Notes under the pieces: model-generated | What the model was told of the DNA's origin: nothing | The model's input: the letters and a program-made list of their open reading frames with translations, nothing else | The model's database searches: none | Origin: Myxococcales bacterium | Lineage (GTDB): Bacteria > Myxococcota_A > Polyangia > Polyangiales > Polyangiaceae | Direction: 5' to 3' | Assembly (NCBI GenBank): GCA_016794345.1 | Contig: JAEUKE010000129.1 | Span: forward strand, 1-64,000 | Length of the DNA: 64,000 nt | Translations under genes and position numbers: made by a program | Part shown: positions 8,595-16,488 of the stretch, one piece after another | Layout: each line of letters starts with the position of its first letter | How positions within the stretch are numbered: position 1 is the stretch's first letter

Positions 8595-9707
8595 TCAAGC
8601 CGGACGCATGGCGGGCACGGTCGCAGTTGCAGGTGGTGCTGGCAGCTCGACGGTTTCTTGTCGCGCGAGCGGTGTCCGCGGCGCGAGCCGCTCGGCCTCC
8701 AGGCTGTCTCGGTCGCCGCGACGCGGTTCCCGAAACGGGAGCACCGGTGCCGAGATCGAAGGGGGGCTCATGGTGGCGGTCGTGTCGAACGACGAGGTGC
8801 CATCCGAACCGAGGGCGCCTTGGGTCCGTTCTGATCGTCCTTCCCGCTGCGGTTCTTCGGCGGCACGCAGAGTCAGCGTTCGTTCCGATGCCACCGCACG
8901 CGCGGCATGACGGAGCTGCCACTCGATGTCGTCCCATGCGACTGCGCCTTGCGCGAGGCTCACCGCCGAGACGAGCGTCGCTCCGTCGAGGTCCGAGGCG
9001 GAGACCTGGCCGCGCCACACGAGCGAGCAGGAATGGCCTGCATTCTCGATGACCAGGGTGTCGCATGTGAGAGCGATCTCGGTCGGCACCGCCTCCGTTT
9101 CTGGTCGTGCGAGAAACAGCGTCGGACGGAGCCCGGGAAGGCGGCTCGACGAGACGCCCCCATCGCGCCTCATGCCCCAGATACGAACCGGCGTGTCTTC
9201 TCTCAATGTGTCGAGCTGCTGCTCGGCCGGTGCCGCATTGAACCGAGACGGGCGTCGCAGCTCGGCTGCATCGACCTCGGAGGGAGTCGCATAGTCGGCG
9301 CGCGGGCCGACAGAGGTCGATGCCGCCTCATCCCGAAGCCTGCGTCGAATGAGCGGGACGGCCATCTCGCCCACCCCGAGCGTCGCGGTCACCGCTCGAC
9401 GGTGCGAGCCGACCTCGACCACGACGTCCACTTCGCTCGCCGCGGTCGTCGTGCAGGCATATCCGTGAACGAAGAACTCTGGTCGCCCCTTGTAGGGAAC
9501 GAAGTCGCTCGCCGCGGCGAGCTCGCCTTCTGCGCCTTCCGGATGCGCCACGTCGTCGCGGAGCTCCGCCTGCCCCAGGGCGATGCTCGCTCGCCCTGCT
9601 TCGAAGGTGAAGGTTCCCTTCACCACGACGGTCGCCTTCGGTCCGTCTTCATCCCGCCACCGAACGACACCAACACGAAACGGAGAGATCGAGAGAACCG
9701 GAATCAT
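8595..9707 (-). CDS. DUF2169 family protein (copy 2), first gene of the toxin operon
   Basis: The 370-aa protein begins MIPVLSISPFRVGVVRW and continues with the DUF2169 strand ATVVVKGTFTF and an FVPYKGRPEFFVHGYA block. A late PSRFNAAPAEQQ segment corresponds to the conserved SRFNAAP of the family. The final 80 or so residues are Ser/Pro/Arg-rich and probably disordered. It is likely a cytoplasmic adaptor for the ADP-ribosyltransferase encoded 27 bp downstream. ATG 9707 was chosen over upstream codons because a sigma54 promoter lies at 9753-9768 and a GAGG ribosome site is 4 nt before it. The gene is divergent from vgrG and shares its operator pair. Confidence 0.85.
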   Translation of the reverse strand: MIPVLSISPFRVGVVRWRDEDGPKATVVVKGTFTFEAGRASIALGQAELRDDVAHPEGAEGELAAASDFVPYKGRPEFFVHGYACTTTAASEVDVVVEVGSHRRAVTATLGVGEMAVPLIRRRLRDEAASTSVGPRADYATPSEVDAAELRRPSRFNAAPAEQQLDTLREDTPVRIWGMRRDGGVSSSRLPGLRPTLFLARPETEAVPTEIALTCDTLVIENAGHSCSLVWRGQVSASDLDGATLVSAVSLAQGAVAWDDIEWQLRHAARAVASERTLTLRAAEEPQREGRSERTQGALGSDGTSSFDTTATMSPPSISAPVLPFREPRRGDRDSLEAERLAPRTPLARQETVELPAPPATATVPAMRPA

Positions 9708-9721
9708 GAGACCTCGCTTCT

Positions 9722-9738
9722 GGAGGGAGTTTCCCTCC
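9722..9738 (-). promoter_or_regulatory. 5' stem-loop in the DUF2169 copy 2 leader
   Basis: GGAGGGA-GTT-TCCCTCC is a perfect 7-bp stem with a 3-nt loop. It would lie within the first few nucleotides of the mRNA started by the sigma54 promoter at 9753-9768. It may protect the 5' end or sequester a ribosome-site-like GGAGG. Confidence 0.45.
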
Positions 9739-9752
9739 GGACCCGTCCCGAT

Positions 9753-9768
9753 TGCACCCGATGTGCCA
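9753..9768 (-). promoter_or_regulatory. Sigma54 promoter of the DUF2169-toxin-kinase operon
   Basis: Minus-strand TGGCACATCGGGTGCA matches the -24/-12 consensus almost fully, with correct spacing. The predicted start near 9742 gives a leader of about 35 nt. The operator centres at 9818 and 9869 are about 76 and 127 bp upstream. Confidence 0.75.
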
Positions 9769-9810
9769 TGCCAGCGAGGCGCTCGCGACGCCAGCGATCG
9801 GCCTCGGGGA

Positions 9811-9876
9811 TGATCGGGCCGATCACCCTGCGACCTCTGCTCGCTCCGGACCTCCCGACCGCGATCCGCTGGATCG
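9811..9876. promoter_or_regulatory. Pair of YGATC-N5-GATCR inverted repeats shared by two divergent promoters (pair 3)
   Basis: TGATCGGGCCGATCA at 9811-9825 is nearly symmetric, and CGATCCGCTGGATCG is at 9862-9876. The centres are 51 bp apart, about five turns. The pair lies about 66 and 117 bp from the vgrG start site and about 76 and 127 bp from the DUF2169 start site, so one bound activator set could serve both directions. Confidence 0.8.
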
Positions 9877-9908
9877 TCGCGGCCGGGATCAACCAGCCCG
9901 ATCTCGCA

Positions 9909-9924
9909 TGGCATGACACCTGCA
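9909..9924 (+). promoter_or_regulatory. Sigma54 promoter of vgrG
   Basis: TGGCATGACACCTGCA has GG and GC at the required spacing and only one mismatch to TGGCAC. The predicted start near 9935 leaves a 43-nt leader before ATG 9978. Confidence 0.7.
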
Positions 9925-9977
9925 CGAAGTCGCGTTCTGCGGGCCGGCGTTTCGCCAAGCGCCGCGAGGAGACAACC

Positions 9978-12356
9978 ATGAGCGCAAACAGCCTGTCCGT
10001 TGCCAAGCACCTGACCCAGCCCCCGCGGATTCAAGCGGAGATCGCCACCGGCGACGCCCTCGACGTCCGCGATTTCGTATTCCGAGAGCGGATGTCGGCG
10101 CTCTCGGAGATCGACTTCACCGCTAGGTCCCGCAACCACAACCTGGTGTTCGAGGACATCATCGGCCAGCCTGCCGCTCTCTCCGTCGAGACCGGCAAGG
10201 ACCGCTCTCGAACCTTCCGCGGGATCTGTCGCAACATCGAGCAGGTCGAGGTCGCAGCGGATGGGTTGGCGACCTACCACGTGAGCCTGGTGCCGAGCCT
10301 TTGGCTCGCAACCCAGCGCAGGAACTACCGGATCTTCCAGCACAAGTCCGACCCTGACATCGTCCTCGGGCTCCTCGGCGAGTGGGGCATCGAGCACGAG
10401 ATCAGCTTCGATAGGGGAAGCTACAAGAAGCGAAAGTATCGCGTACAGTACGGCGAGTCCGACTTCGCGTTCCTCTGTCGTCTCCTCGAGGATGCCGGAA
10501 TCAGCTTCTACTTCGACGCCGAGAGCGTGATGGTCTTGACCGACGCTCCCCACTCGGCTGACCCAGTGGGCGAAGTACGCTTCAATGATGCAATCGTCGG
10601 CGCGCCGCTCGGCGAGTACGTGACCAACGTCGCCCTCGGGCAGCGCGTACGGCCTGGGAAGTACACCCTGCGGGACATCGACTATCGCCGCGCTCCGGGC
10701 TATCCACTCTTCGCTTCGGAGCGCGCTCCTTCGCCCGTAGAAGCGCTGCTGGAGCGCTATCACTACGTTCCCGGCGCGTTCCTGTTCGGGTCGACCGCGG
10801 ACGGCGCCAGCCCGACGGCGGACGACAAAGGCGCGACCCGCGCAGACCCGAACGAGGGGCGTAAGGTCACGAGGAAGCGACTCGAAGCGAAGCGCGCCAC
10901 CGCGCGATACGTGAGCTTCGACACGACCTCGTTCGACATTCGTGTCGGAAGCGTCGTTCCGATCCTCGGTCACCCTCACGAGCTGTTGTCGACGCCAGTC
11001 CTGGTTGTCGGAGCCTGCTTCGCCGGGGCCCACGATGCCGAGAGTCGTCTTCACTGCGAGGCGGTCAGCGCGGCTGCCCCTTATGCCCCGCCGCTCGCGA
11101 CGCCGAAGCCGAGAGTCAACGGCATCGAGAGCGCGACGGTCGTTGGGCCCGCGGGCGAAGAGATCCACACGGATGAGTTTGGCCGCGTTCGCGTCCACTT
11201 TCACTGGGATCGCGAGAGTCGCATGAACGAAGGTAGCTCCTGTTGGATCCCCGTCAGCCAGCCGTGGGGCGGCGCAGGCTTCGGAGGAAGCAACCTCCCA
11301 CGGGTTGGGCAGGAGGTGATCGTCGACTTCCTCGGTGGAGACCCCGATAGGCCGGTGGTGGTCGGCCGGGTGTACACCACGCTCCAACCGACGCCCTACT
11401 CGCTTCCGGACAACAAGACGCGAAGCGGATGGCGCAGCAATTCCTCGCCAGGTGGTGGGGGCTTCAACGAGATGATGTTCGAAGACAAGAAGGGCGCAGA
11501 GTTGCTGTCGATGCAGGCCGAGCGCGATATGACGACGCTGGTCAAGCACGATCAGAAGCTGACCGTGCAGAACGATCGCCACAAGGTCGTGCTGCACGAC
11601 GAGACCACGCTCGTCGACCACGACCGTACCGAGGTTGTGACGAACGACGAGACCATCGCGATCAACCATGACCGCAAGGAGCAAGTGGCGAACGACGAGA
11701 CCATCGCGATCGGTCATGACCGCAAAGAGCAAGTGGCGAACGACGAGATCGTCGCTATCGGGCACGACCGGACCCGTGTGGTGGCTCATGACGACCGGCT
11801 CGGCGTCGCCAATGACCGGGCCGCGATCGTGGGGCACGACTCGACGGAGGCCGTCGGGAACGACCGCGTACGGGCGGTCGGCAACAACGAGGCAATCAGC
11901 ATTGGCAATGATCGTGTTGAAATGGTGGCGAAGAGCCAGGCCACGCAGATTGGAGATAATGAAACAATATCGGTTGGCAAGAATCAGTCGCTCTCTGTCG
12001 GGGGAAACCAGTCGTGCCAGGTCGCCAAGAGCCAGTCTACTCAGGTCGGCAAGAGCCACTCCTTGGCAGTCGCCATGACCTCGAGCGAGCAGGTGGGCAT
12101 CAGCAAGAGCTTCACCGTCGGTGCGTCGTTCTCGGTTCAGGTCGCGGGCATCAAGAGCGAGTCCGTCGGGGCCATCTCCACCGAGCAGGTCGGGCTCATG
12201 AAGACAGTGACCGCCGGACAGTCCATCACGCTTCAGTGCGGCGCGGCGAGCATCGTCCTCCTGGCGAGCGGGGACATCCTGATCAACGGAACCAAGGTCA
12301 ACATCGCCGGCGCGAAGGGCGTGGACGTGACCGGTGAGATCATCAACCTCAACTGA
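9978..12356 (+). CDS. vgrG: T6SS spike protein VgrG
   Basis: The 792-aa protein shows the full VgrG layout. The gp27-like base (about residues 25-400) contains YRVQYGESDFAFLCRLLEDAGI. The gp5-like OB fold contains the hallmark EEIHTDEFGRVRVHFHWDR and a WGGAGFG..LPRVGQEVIVDFLGGDPDRP segment. A long C-terminal beta-helix spike follows from about residue 500, built of short repeats of the form NDETIAI.HDRKEQV and later GKNQSLSVGGNQS. It ends shortly after the helix (GEIINLN), so there is no fused effector domain and cargo must be separate. It would be secreted as the puncturing tip of a T6SS encoded elsewhere. ATG 9978 has a GAGGAG-type ribosome site 6-7 nt upstream. A 48-bp tandem repeat lies inside the spike. 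The codons around 11935-11990 are notably less GC-rich. Confidence 0.95.
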   Translation: MSANSLSVAKHLTQPPRIQAEIATGDALDVRDFVFRERMSALSEIDFTARSRNHNLVFEDIIGQPAALSVETGKDRSRTFRGICRNIEQVEVAADGLATYHVSLVPSLWLATQRRNYRIFQHKSDPDIVLGLLGEWGIEHEISFDRGSYKKRKYRVQYGESDFAFLCRLLEDAGISFYFDAESVMVLTDAPHSADPVGEVRFNDAIVGAPLGEYVTNVALGQRVRPGKYTLRDIDYRRAPGYPLFASERAPSPVEALLERYHYVPGAFLFGSTADGASPTADDKGATRADPNEGRKVTRKRLEAKRATARYVSFDTTSFDIRVGSVVPILGHPHELLSTPVLVVGACFAGAHDAESRLHCEAVSAAAPYAPPLATPKPRVNGIESATVVGPAGEEIHTDEFGRVRVHFHWDRESRMNEGSSCWIPVSQPWGGAGFGGSNLPRVGQEVIVDFLGGDPDRPVVVGRVYTTLQPTPYSLPDNKTRSGWRSNSSPGGGGFNEMMFEDKKGAELLSMQAERDMTTLVKHDQKLTVQNDRHKVVLHDETTLVDHDRTEVVTNDETIAINHDRKEQVANDETIAIGHDRKEQVANDEIVAIGHDRTRVVAHDDRLGVANDRAAIVGHDSTEAVGNDRVRAVGNNEAISIGNDRVEMVAKSQATQIGDNETISVGKNQSLSVGGNQSCQVAKSQSTQVGKSHSLAVAMTSSEQVGISKSFTVGASFSVQVAGIKSESVGAISTEQVGLMKTVTAGQSITLQCGAASIVLLASGDILINGTKVNIAGAKGVDVTGEIINLN
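11643..11748 (+). repeat. 48-bp in-frame tandem repeat in the VgrG spike
   Basis: A unit beginning AACGACGAGA starts at 11643, 11691 and 11739. The first two units are nearly identical and the third is partial. Each encodes 16 residues, matching turns of the beta-helix. Confidence 0.8.
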
Positions 12357-12390
12357 GCTGAGCGTGGCGTACAGACAGAAGGAGGCTCCG

Positions 12391-13437
12391 ATGCGCGTGA
12401 TGAATGAGTCGCCGTTTGCTGCCTACGCCTTTCACGCGACAACCGATGATGGGAGGCCTGTCGTCGTGATGGCGGTCCAGGGCACGTTTGCCGTGCAGAC
12501 TGGCGAGCCGATGCGTGCGGCAGCAGACCAGGTCCCGGTCTGGTGTCAGGACGTCTACCGAGGGGCTGAGCACGCGAGCGGGCTGCGCCACGCAAACGCG
12601 GCGGTCGTGTATCGTCCGCGGTCCGACGTCATCGTGAATGCCGTGGCCCACGCCCCGTTTGGTTACCCGACCGTGGAGTGGTCGGTGGACCTTCGGGTGG
12701 GGCGGCTTCATCGTCAGGTCGTGGTTCGCGGACCTCATCTATGGTTGCATACTGCGGGCGGCGGCTGGAAGCGAGAGCGGCCGGCCCCGGTTGTGTCGGT
12801 CCCTATTCGGAACGAGCTCGCCTTCGGCGGCGCGTGGGTCCTGGGGGGACGCGCCGTGCTCGAGCCACGAAACCCGATCGGAACCGGCTATCTCCCGGAT
12901 GGCATTCCGACCAGCCAGCCGATCGCGGCGCCCCAGGTCGTTGCCCTCAATGAGCCCGATCACCTGGCCGGCGCGCGCTACATCCCGCGCGGGTTCGCTG
13001 CCGTGCCGTGGTATTTTGCGCCGCGCAGCGCCATGCTGGAGAACGGCGCGGACGCGGAGCGGCGGCCGCGGGGACGGCTTGGCCCTGAGCCCTATTCGCG
13101 CTTCAATGCGGCTCACCCTGACTTGCGCTATCCGGGGTATCTCGTTGGAAACGAACCGGTTGTGCTGAGTCACTGCCGTCCTGGCGGCGGGGATGTCCGT
13201 ACCGCGCTTCCGGGCGTGGCGGTATGTGGACTGCTCGAGCTGCCGCGGGGAGGGCTGCGGGCCCTGAAGATGCGCCTGGACTCGTTCGAGCTGGATGTGG
13301 AATCACCTGACCCGGCGGAGCATCGGGCGTTCCTGGTCTGGCGCGGGCTCTTCCCACTCGACCTGGGCGTGCAGTGCGTGGCGTTGACCGCGACGAGGTT
13401 GCCGGACGATGCGGCGGAGACGCGCCGTGTCGCCTAG
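12391..13437 (+). CDS. DUF2169 family protein (copy 3), downstream of vgrG
   Basis: The 348-aa protein begins MRVMNESPFAAYAFHATTDD and has the DUF2169 strand VVVMAVQGTFAV, a VSVPIRNELAFGG block, NPIGTGY and YSRFNAAHPDLRYPGYLVGNE. These are the most typical family motifs of the three copies. ATG 12391 is preceded by GGAGG at the right distance and lies 34 bp after the vgrG stop, so it is in the vgrG operon. A role in loading cargo on this VgrG is the obvious inference. Its 3' end overlaps the next lipoprotein gene by 29 bp. Confidence 0.9.
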   Translation: MRVMNESPFAAYAFHATTDDGRPVVVMAVQGTFAVQTGEPMRAAADQVPVWCQDVYRGAEHASGLRHANAAVVYRPRSDVIVNAVAHAPFGYPTVEWSVDLRVGRLHRQVVVRGPHLWLHTAGGGWKRERPAPVVSVPIRNELAFGGAWVLGGRAVLEPRNPIGTGYLPDGIPTSQPIAAPQVVALNEPDHLAGARYIPRGFAAVPWYFAPRSAMLENGADAERRPRGRLGPEPYSRFNAAHPDLRYPGYLVGNEPVVLSHCRPGGGDVRTALPGVAVCGLLELPRGGLRALKMRLDSFELDVESPDPAEHRAFLVWRGLFPLDLGVQCVALTATRLPDDAAETRRVA

Positions 13438-14680
13438 CGTCGACTTCGATCGCACCGAGGAGGGGGCACGAGCTTGGCCACGCAGGCCGAAATTGGGAAG
13501 CGTCGCATCGGCACTTGTCGGCGTCATGAGTCTTGCGGTCGGCTGCGTGTCGTCGCCGTCCCCAGGCAGTGGTGTCGGGAATCGTGCTGGCGCCGTTGGC
13601 GCGCTCGAGGCGCGCGCTCGCCCGCCGAATGCCAAGCGTGGTGTGCCGTCGGATGGTGCCCACGGCTCGGCGCGCGCGCTCGACGTTCGGATCGCGGAGC
13701 TGGGAGTCGAGGTAGCTCGGGCGCGCTTCCGCGACGTCGGTGCCTTGACCGAGCTGGCACGCCTCCAGCTGGTTCGTGACAGTCCGGTTGCGGATGGCGA
13801 GGGTGGCAATGACGCCGAGCGCGCGCTCAAGAATGCCACTCGCGCTGTGTTGCAGGACGGACGGAGCCTCGAGGCGCGCGTCGTCCTGATCCTGGCACGC
13901 GCTCGCGGTATCGATCAGCGTCGGGGCCAGGTGGGACTCTGCGCCCTGCTCGAAGCGGCAAGCAGCGCCATTGAGCTCCGAAGCGATGCCTCCGGACCGC
14001 TTGTCGAGGCGGTGCGAACGCTGCGTACAGCCATGGGTTCGTGTGCAGAGGACCGGGTCATGGGGACGACCGCAGCCCTGGGGCTCGACGCTCTTCTGGA
14101 AGCGCGACTCACGCCCCGCGGTCGAACCGCGAGGACCTGTCGGAGTGCACCCGATACGGCGCGGGTCCTCTGTGCGGCAACGGGGTCGCTCGAGCGCGCC
14201 CAAGGCCGCGTTGAGCTGGAGGACGCGGCCGAGGCCGTCCTGGCGGCATGGGATGCGATGCGGTCGAATTGCCTTGTGGACGACGACTCGTGCGGACCTT
14301 ACGTTGCCCGAGGATTGGGGGCTGCAGCTCGAGCTCTATCGCTCGCTGGACGTCCGGGCCGGGCGGTGGCTGCCTGGAATGAGCTCTCCCGATTCACTGG
14401 CAAGCCGGAGGCCGATGCGATCTCGCAGGAAGTCGCACTGGAGCTTGCCGAGGCCTGCCTTGGGCTCGCGTTGCTCGACACCGCAGCCGTGCTCTACGAG
14501 CGGGCAGCGCGCGCCCCGGGCGATCGCGGCAGGGCTGCCGCGGCGCGAGCGGGGTCGATTCGCTCTTCGCTCGAGGTCACTCCCGTCGCCAGCCCCACGA
14601 GCTGCGAGCCGTGGCGGTGTGCGCTGCGCGCGCTGGAGCTGGACGGGAGCTGGTCGTCGATGACGTCGATAAACGAGTGA
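13409..14680 (+). CDS. Lipoprotein with helical repeats, third gene of the vgrG operon
   Basis: The 423-aa product begins with an Arg-rich stretch, then ALVGVMSLAVGC, a lipobox near residue 46. The long n-region suggests the real start may be an internal TTG just before LGSVASALVG (near 13488), but the ATG at 13409 overlaps the preceding gene and suits coupling. The mature part is Ala/Leu/Arg-rich and reads as helical pairs (TELARLQLV, GRSLEARVVLILARA, DALLEARL), TPR/Sel1-like, with scattered Cys in CGLHLL-like and CAEDR segments. I cannot assign a family. Its place after VgrG and DUF2169 would fit an envelope-anchored immunity protein or a T6SS accessory lipoprotein. The end converges on the TIMP-like gene, with a 102-bp gap lacking a clear terminator. 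Confidence 0.65.
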   Translation: MRRRRAVSPSVDFDRTEEGARAWPRRPKLGSVASALVGVMSLAVGCVSSPSPGSGVGNRAGAVGALEARARPPNAKRGVPSDGAHGSARALDVRIAELGVEVARARFRDVGALTELARLQLVRDSPVADGEGGNDAERALKNATRAVLQDGRSLEARVVLILARARGIDQRRGQVGLCALLEAASSAIELRSDASGPLVEAVRTLRTAMGSCAEDRVMGTTAALGLDALLEARLTPRGRTARTCRSAPDTARVLCAATGSLERAQGRVELEDAAEAVLAAWDAMRSNCLVDDDSCGPYVARGLGAAARALSLAGRPGRAVAAWNELSRFTGKPEADAISQEVALELAEACLGLALLDTAAVLYERAARAPGDRGRAAAARAGSIRSSLEVTPVASPTSCEPWRCALRALELDGSWSSMTSINE

Positions 14681-14782
14681 AGTCGTTGTGAGTGAGCAGC
14701 GAGGAGCCGCCCATGTGTTGTTTCGCCAGTCCGATTCAGGATGTTCACGATTCTTGAGCGGTCTGCTGGAGAAGCCCTCTTC

Positions 14783-15409
14783 TCAGGCGCGCCGAGGTGC
14801 TGGCCGCGCTCGTCTCCACTGCCGAGCCACGACGAGGGCGGCGGCACCAAGCAGCGCGAGCCCAGGTGAGATCGGCGGCGATTCTCCTGATGACGCGTTG
14901 GCGCAAGCGGCGCGGCCACGCGAGAAGTTGATGGGGGCGAGCCGCGCGCGTCGCAGGGCTGCTCCCCGCAGCTCGCGCGCGAGCTTGCTGTCCGGCGAAG
15001 CCCCGCCGAGCAGCTCCACGACGTCCCCGGCTGCGTCCTCCACCAGCGCGGTTCGGCTGCATCGGTGGACCTTGAGAGCCTCTGTCTCGTCCCAGGTGGC
15101 GAAGACGAGGTACGTCTCGCCGATCTGGAACGGGAAACCACAGGTCGCCGCATGGGCGCGCGTCGTTACCATGTGCTGCTTGTGCGCGGGCCCCTTGAAG
15201 GTGCGCGCGCTCGCGAAGGTCGCTGCGAGCAGATCCCTTGCTTCGAAAGGCTCGACGGATTCCACGCGGCCCAGGAAGACGACCGAGCTCTTCGCGAACG
15301 CCTCGGCTAAGCCGGAGGGGTGGCATCTGCAGGCGAGTGAAGGGGTGGGGGCGAGCGCTACCAGCGCGAACAGGGTGGCAACCAACCAGGCTCGTAGAGC
15401 GTGACGCAT
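14783..15409 (-). CDS. Secreted TIMP/NTR-like protein with C-terminal anchor (copy 1)
   Basis: The 208-aa protein has a signal peptide ending PTPSLA, after which the mature protein starts CRC. A Cys-x-Cys directly at the mature N-terminus followed by SSVVFLGRV and later GFPFQIGETYLVFA is typical of bacterial proteins resembling tissue inhibitors of metalloproteinases (netrin-like fold). The C-terminus has a membrane segment (GLALLGAAALVVA) followed by an Arg cluster, resembling a MYXO-CTERM sorting tail. It is probably displayed on the surface or anchored in the envelope. The paralogue at 15556-16212 lies immediately upstream on the same strand, yet each has its own sigma54 promoter. The ATG is fixed by the signal peptide and lies only 14 nt from the -12 element. 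Confidence 0.75.
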   Translation of the reverse strand: MRHALRAWLVATLFALVALAPTPSLACRCHPSGLAEAFAKSSVVFLGRVESVEPFEARDLLAATFASARTFKGPAHKQHMVTTRAHAATCGFPFQIGETYLVFATWDETEALKVHRCSRTALVEDAAGDVVELLGGASPDSKLARELRGAALRRARLAPINFSRGRAACANASSGESPPISPGLALLGAAALVVARQWRRARPAPRRA

Positions 15410-15421
15410 CCCGCGCCTGCA

Positions 15422-15437
15422 AGCAGGCCCCGTGCCT
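15422..15437 (-). promoter_or_regulatory. Sigma54 promoter abutting TIMP-like copy 1
   Basis: Minus-strand AGGCACGGGGCCTGCT has correct GG-N10-GC spacing and GGCACG at -24. The -12 C is 14 nt from the ATG, so the transcript would be leaderless or nearly so. Confidence 0.6.
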
Positions 15438-15470
15438 CGCGGGGCCGCGACGGAAAGGCGCCGTGGGATG

Positions 15471-15558
15471 TGATCGCGGGGATCATCCGGAGCGCGCGGG
15501 GCTAGGAAAGCCGCGCTTGCCCCGGTGCCCGCGGGTGGTCTCGCGATCGAGCCGATCA
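15471..15558. promoter_or_regulatory. Pair of YGATC-N5-GATCR inverted repeats (pair 4)
   Basis: TGATCGCGGGGATCA at 15471-15485 and CGATCGAGCCGATCA at 15544-15558, centres 73 bp apart (seven turns). They lie about 67 and 140 bp upstream of the predicted start of TIMP-like copy 1. The distal copy overlaps the stop codon of TIMP-like copy 2. Confidence 0.75.
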
Positions 15559-16212
15559 CGTGTGCGCCGAAGCCGAAGCGCCCGGACGCTTGCGCCGTCT
15601 GCCGATGGCCGCTGCGCAGAGAAGCCCAAACGCGACGGCGCTCGACACGGTGCGATCGCTTCCGATGGCGCACCCAGCGCAGCCCGAGCGGACGGGCTCG
15701 GTCGTGCCTGGCGGCGGCTCGGCTTCCTTCTCCGCCTTTGCGGAGGCGGAAGGGGCGGCTTCCTTGGCGCCTTTCGGGACTGGCGCTGTTGCTTCGAGCC
15801 CCCGTATGTCCGCCGCTGCTTCGTCTTCGACCGCCGTGCGACTGCAGCGGCTCACCACGAGCTCGTGCTGTTCGTTCTGGCTCGCGAATACGAGATAGGT
15901 CTCGTTGACCGAGAAGGGAAAGCCGCAGCCGGACGCGTGAGCCGGCGTTGTGACGACCAACCGCGCTCCGTCGTTGCCCTTGAAGCTCCGGCTCACGACC
16001 ATCGAGACCGTAACCGTCGGGCCATCGGCGCCGTCGTCGCGGCCCGGCCGGATGGACTCCACGCTGCCCAGGAAGACGGTCGAGCTGTTGGTGAGCTCCT
16101 CTGCGAGAGCGGAGCGCGGGCCGCACTTGCAGGCGAACGATGTGCCCGAATGCAGCAGGACCGCCGCGAGCAGGGCGGCGGGCAGACCCCAAGACCTCAG
16201 CAGTGAGTGCAT
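15556..16212 (-). CDS. Secreted TIMP/NTR-like protein with MYXO-CTERM-like tail (copy 2)
   Basis: The 218-aa protein has a signal peptide ending HSGTSFA followed by mature CKCGPRSALAEEL, then SSTVFLGSV, GFPFSVNETYLVFA and VVSRCSRTAVEDEAA, paralleling copy 1 block for block. It has a Lys/Glu/Pro linker and a tail with GCAGC, a hydrophobic stretch and GRRRKR, close to the MYXO-CTERM sorting signal. A protease-inhibitor-like or protein-binding surface role is plausible from the fold; direct function is unknown. The ATG is fixed by the signal peptide. Its sigma54 promoter starts 12 nt upstream, and its operator pair at 16345-16433 is shared with the divergent gene at 16532. Confidence 0.75.
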   Translation of the reverse strand: MHSLLRSWGLPAALLAAVLLHSGTSFACKCGPRSALAEELTNSSTVFLGSVESIRPGRDDGADGPTVTVSMVVSRSFKGNDGARLVVTTPAHASGCGFPFSVNETYLVFASQNEQHELVVSRCSRTAVEDEAAADIRGLEATAPVPKGAKEAAPSASAKAEKEAEPPPGTTEPVRSGCAGCAIGSDRTVSSAVAFGLLCAAAIGRRRKRPGASASAHT

Positions 16213-16223
16213 GGCGCACGTCT

Positions 16224-16239
16224 AGCATGGTGCGTGCCC
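16224..16239 (-). promoter_or_regulatory. Sigma54 promoter abutting TIMP-like copy 2
   Basis: Minus-strand GGGCACGCACCATGCT keeps GG and GC at the right spacing, with GGCACG at -24. The -12 C is 13 nt from the ATG at 16212, predicting a leaderless message. Confidence 0.6.
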
Positions 16240-16344
16240 AGAAACGCTGGACAGGGTCAGTCGGCTCGTGCAATTCGACCGAGTCGAGCTCGCGGTCGAA
16301 TGACGAGTCGGCCTGATCGGCTTCGGAGTCGACGGATATGGGGG

Positions 16345-16433
16345 TGATCCGCTCGATCAGGCGCTGCGCTGGTCTCGTTGGTCCCCACCCAGCGCCGGCA
16401 CGGGCGCGGCGACGGTAACGATCGAGCCGATCA
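16345..16433. promoter_or_regulatory. Pair of YGATC-N5-GATCR inverted repeats in a divergent gap (pair 5)
   Basis: TGATCCGCTCGATCA at 16345-16359 and CGATCGAGCCGATCA at 16419-16433, centres 74 bp apart. The second copy is identical to the distal copy of pair 4. The 319-bp gap also holds the two divergent sigma54 promoters and nothing else recognised. Confidence 0.75.
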
Positions 16434-16488
16434 CAGCGCCGAGCCCCTTTCGCGGCGACTGCTCCGGAAACAGGTAGGGCCGATCGGG

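Noticed and set aside
11643..11990. Regular repeats that could be taken for a CRISPR array
   Set aside because: They are in frame, 48 bp apart without unique spacers, and encode the VgrG beta-helix.
8595..12059. Very long minus-strand open frame (about 1150 codons) opposite vgrG
   Set aside because: Only the part up to 9707 (DUF2169) makes sense. The rest is the antisense of vgrG, with repeats such as HDRDGLVV that mirror the spike repeats.
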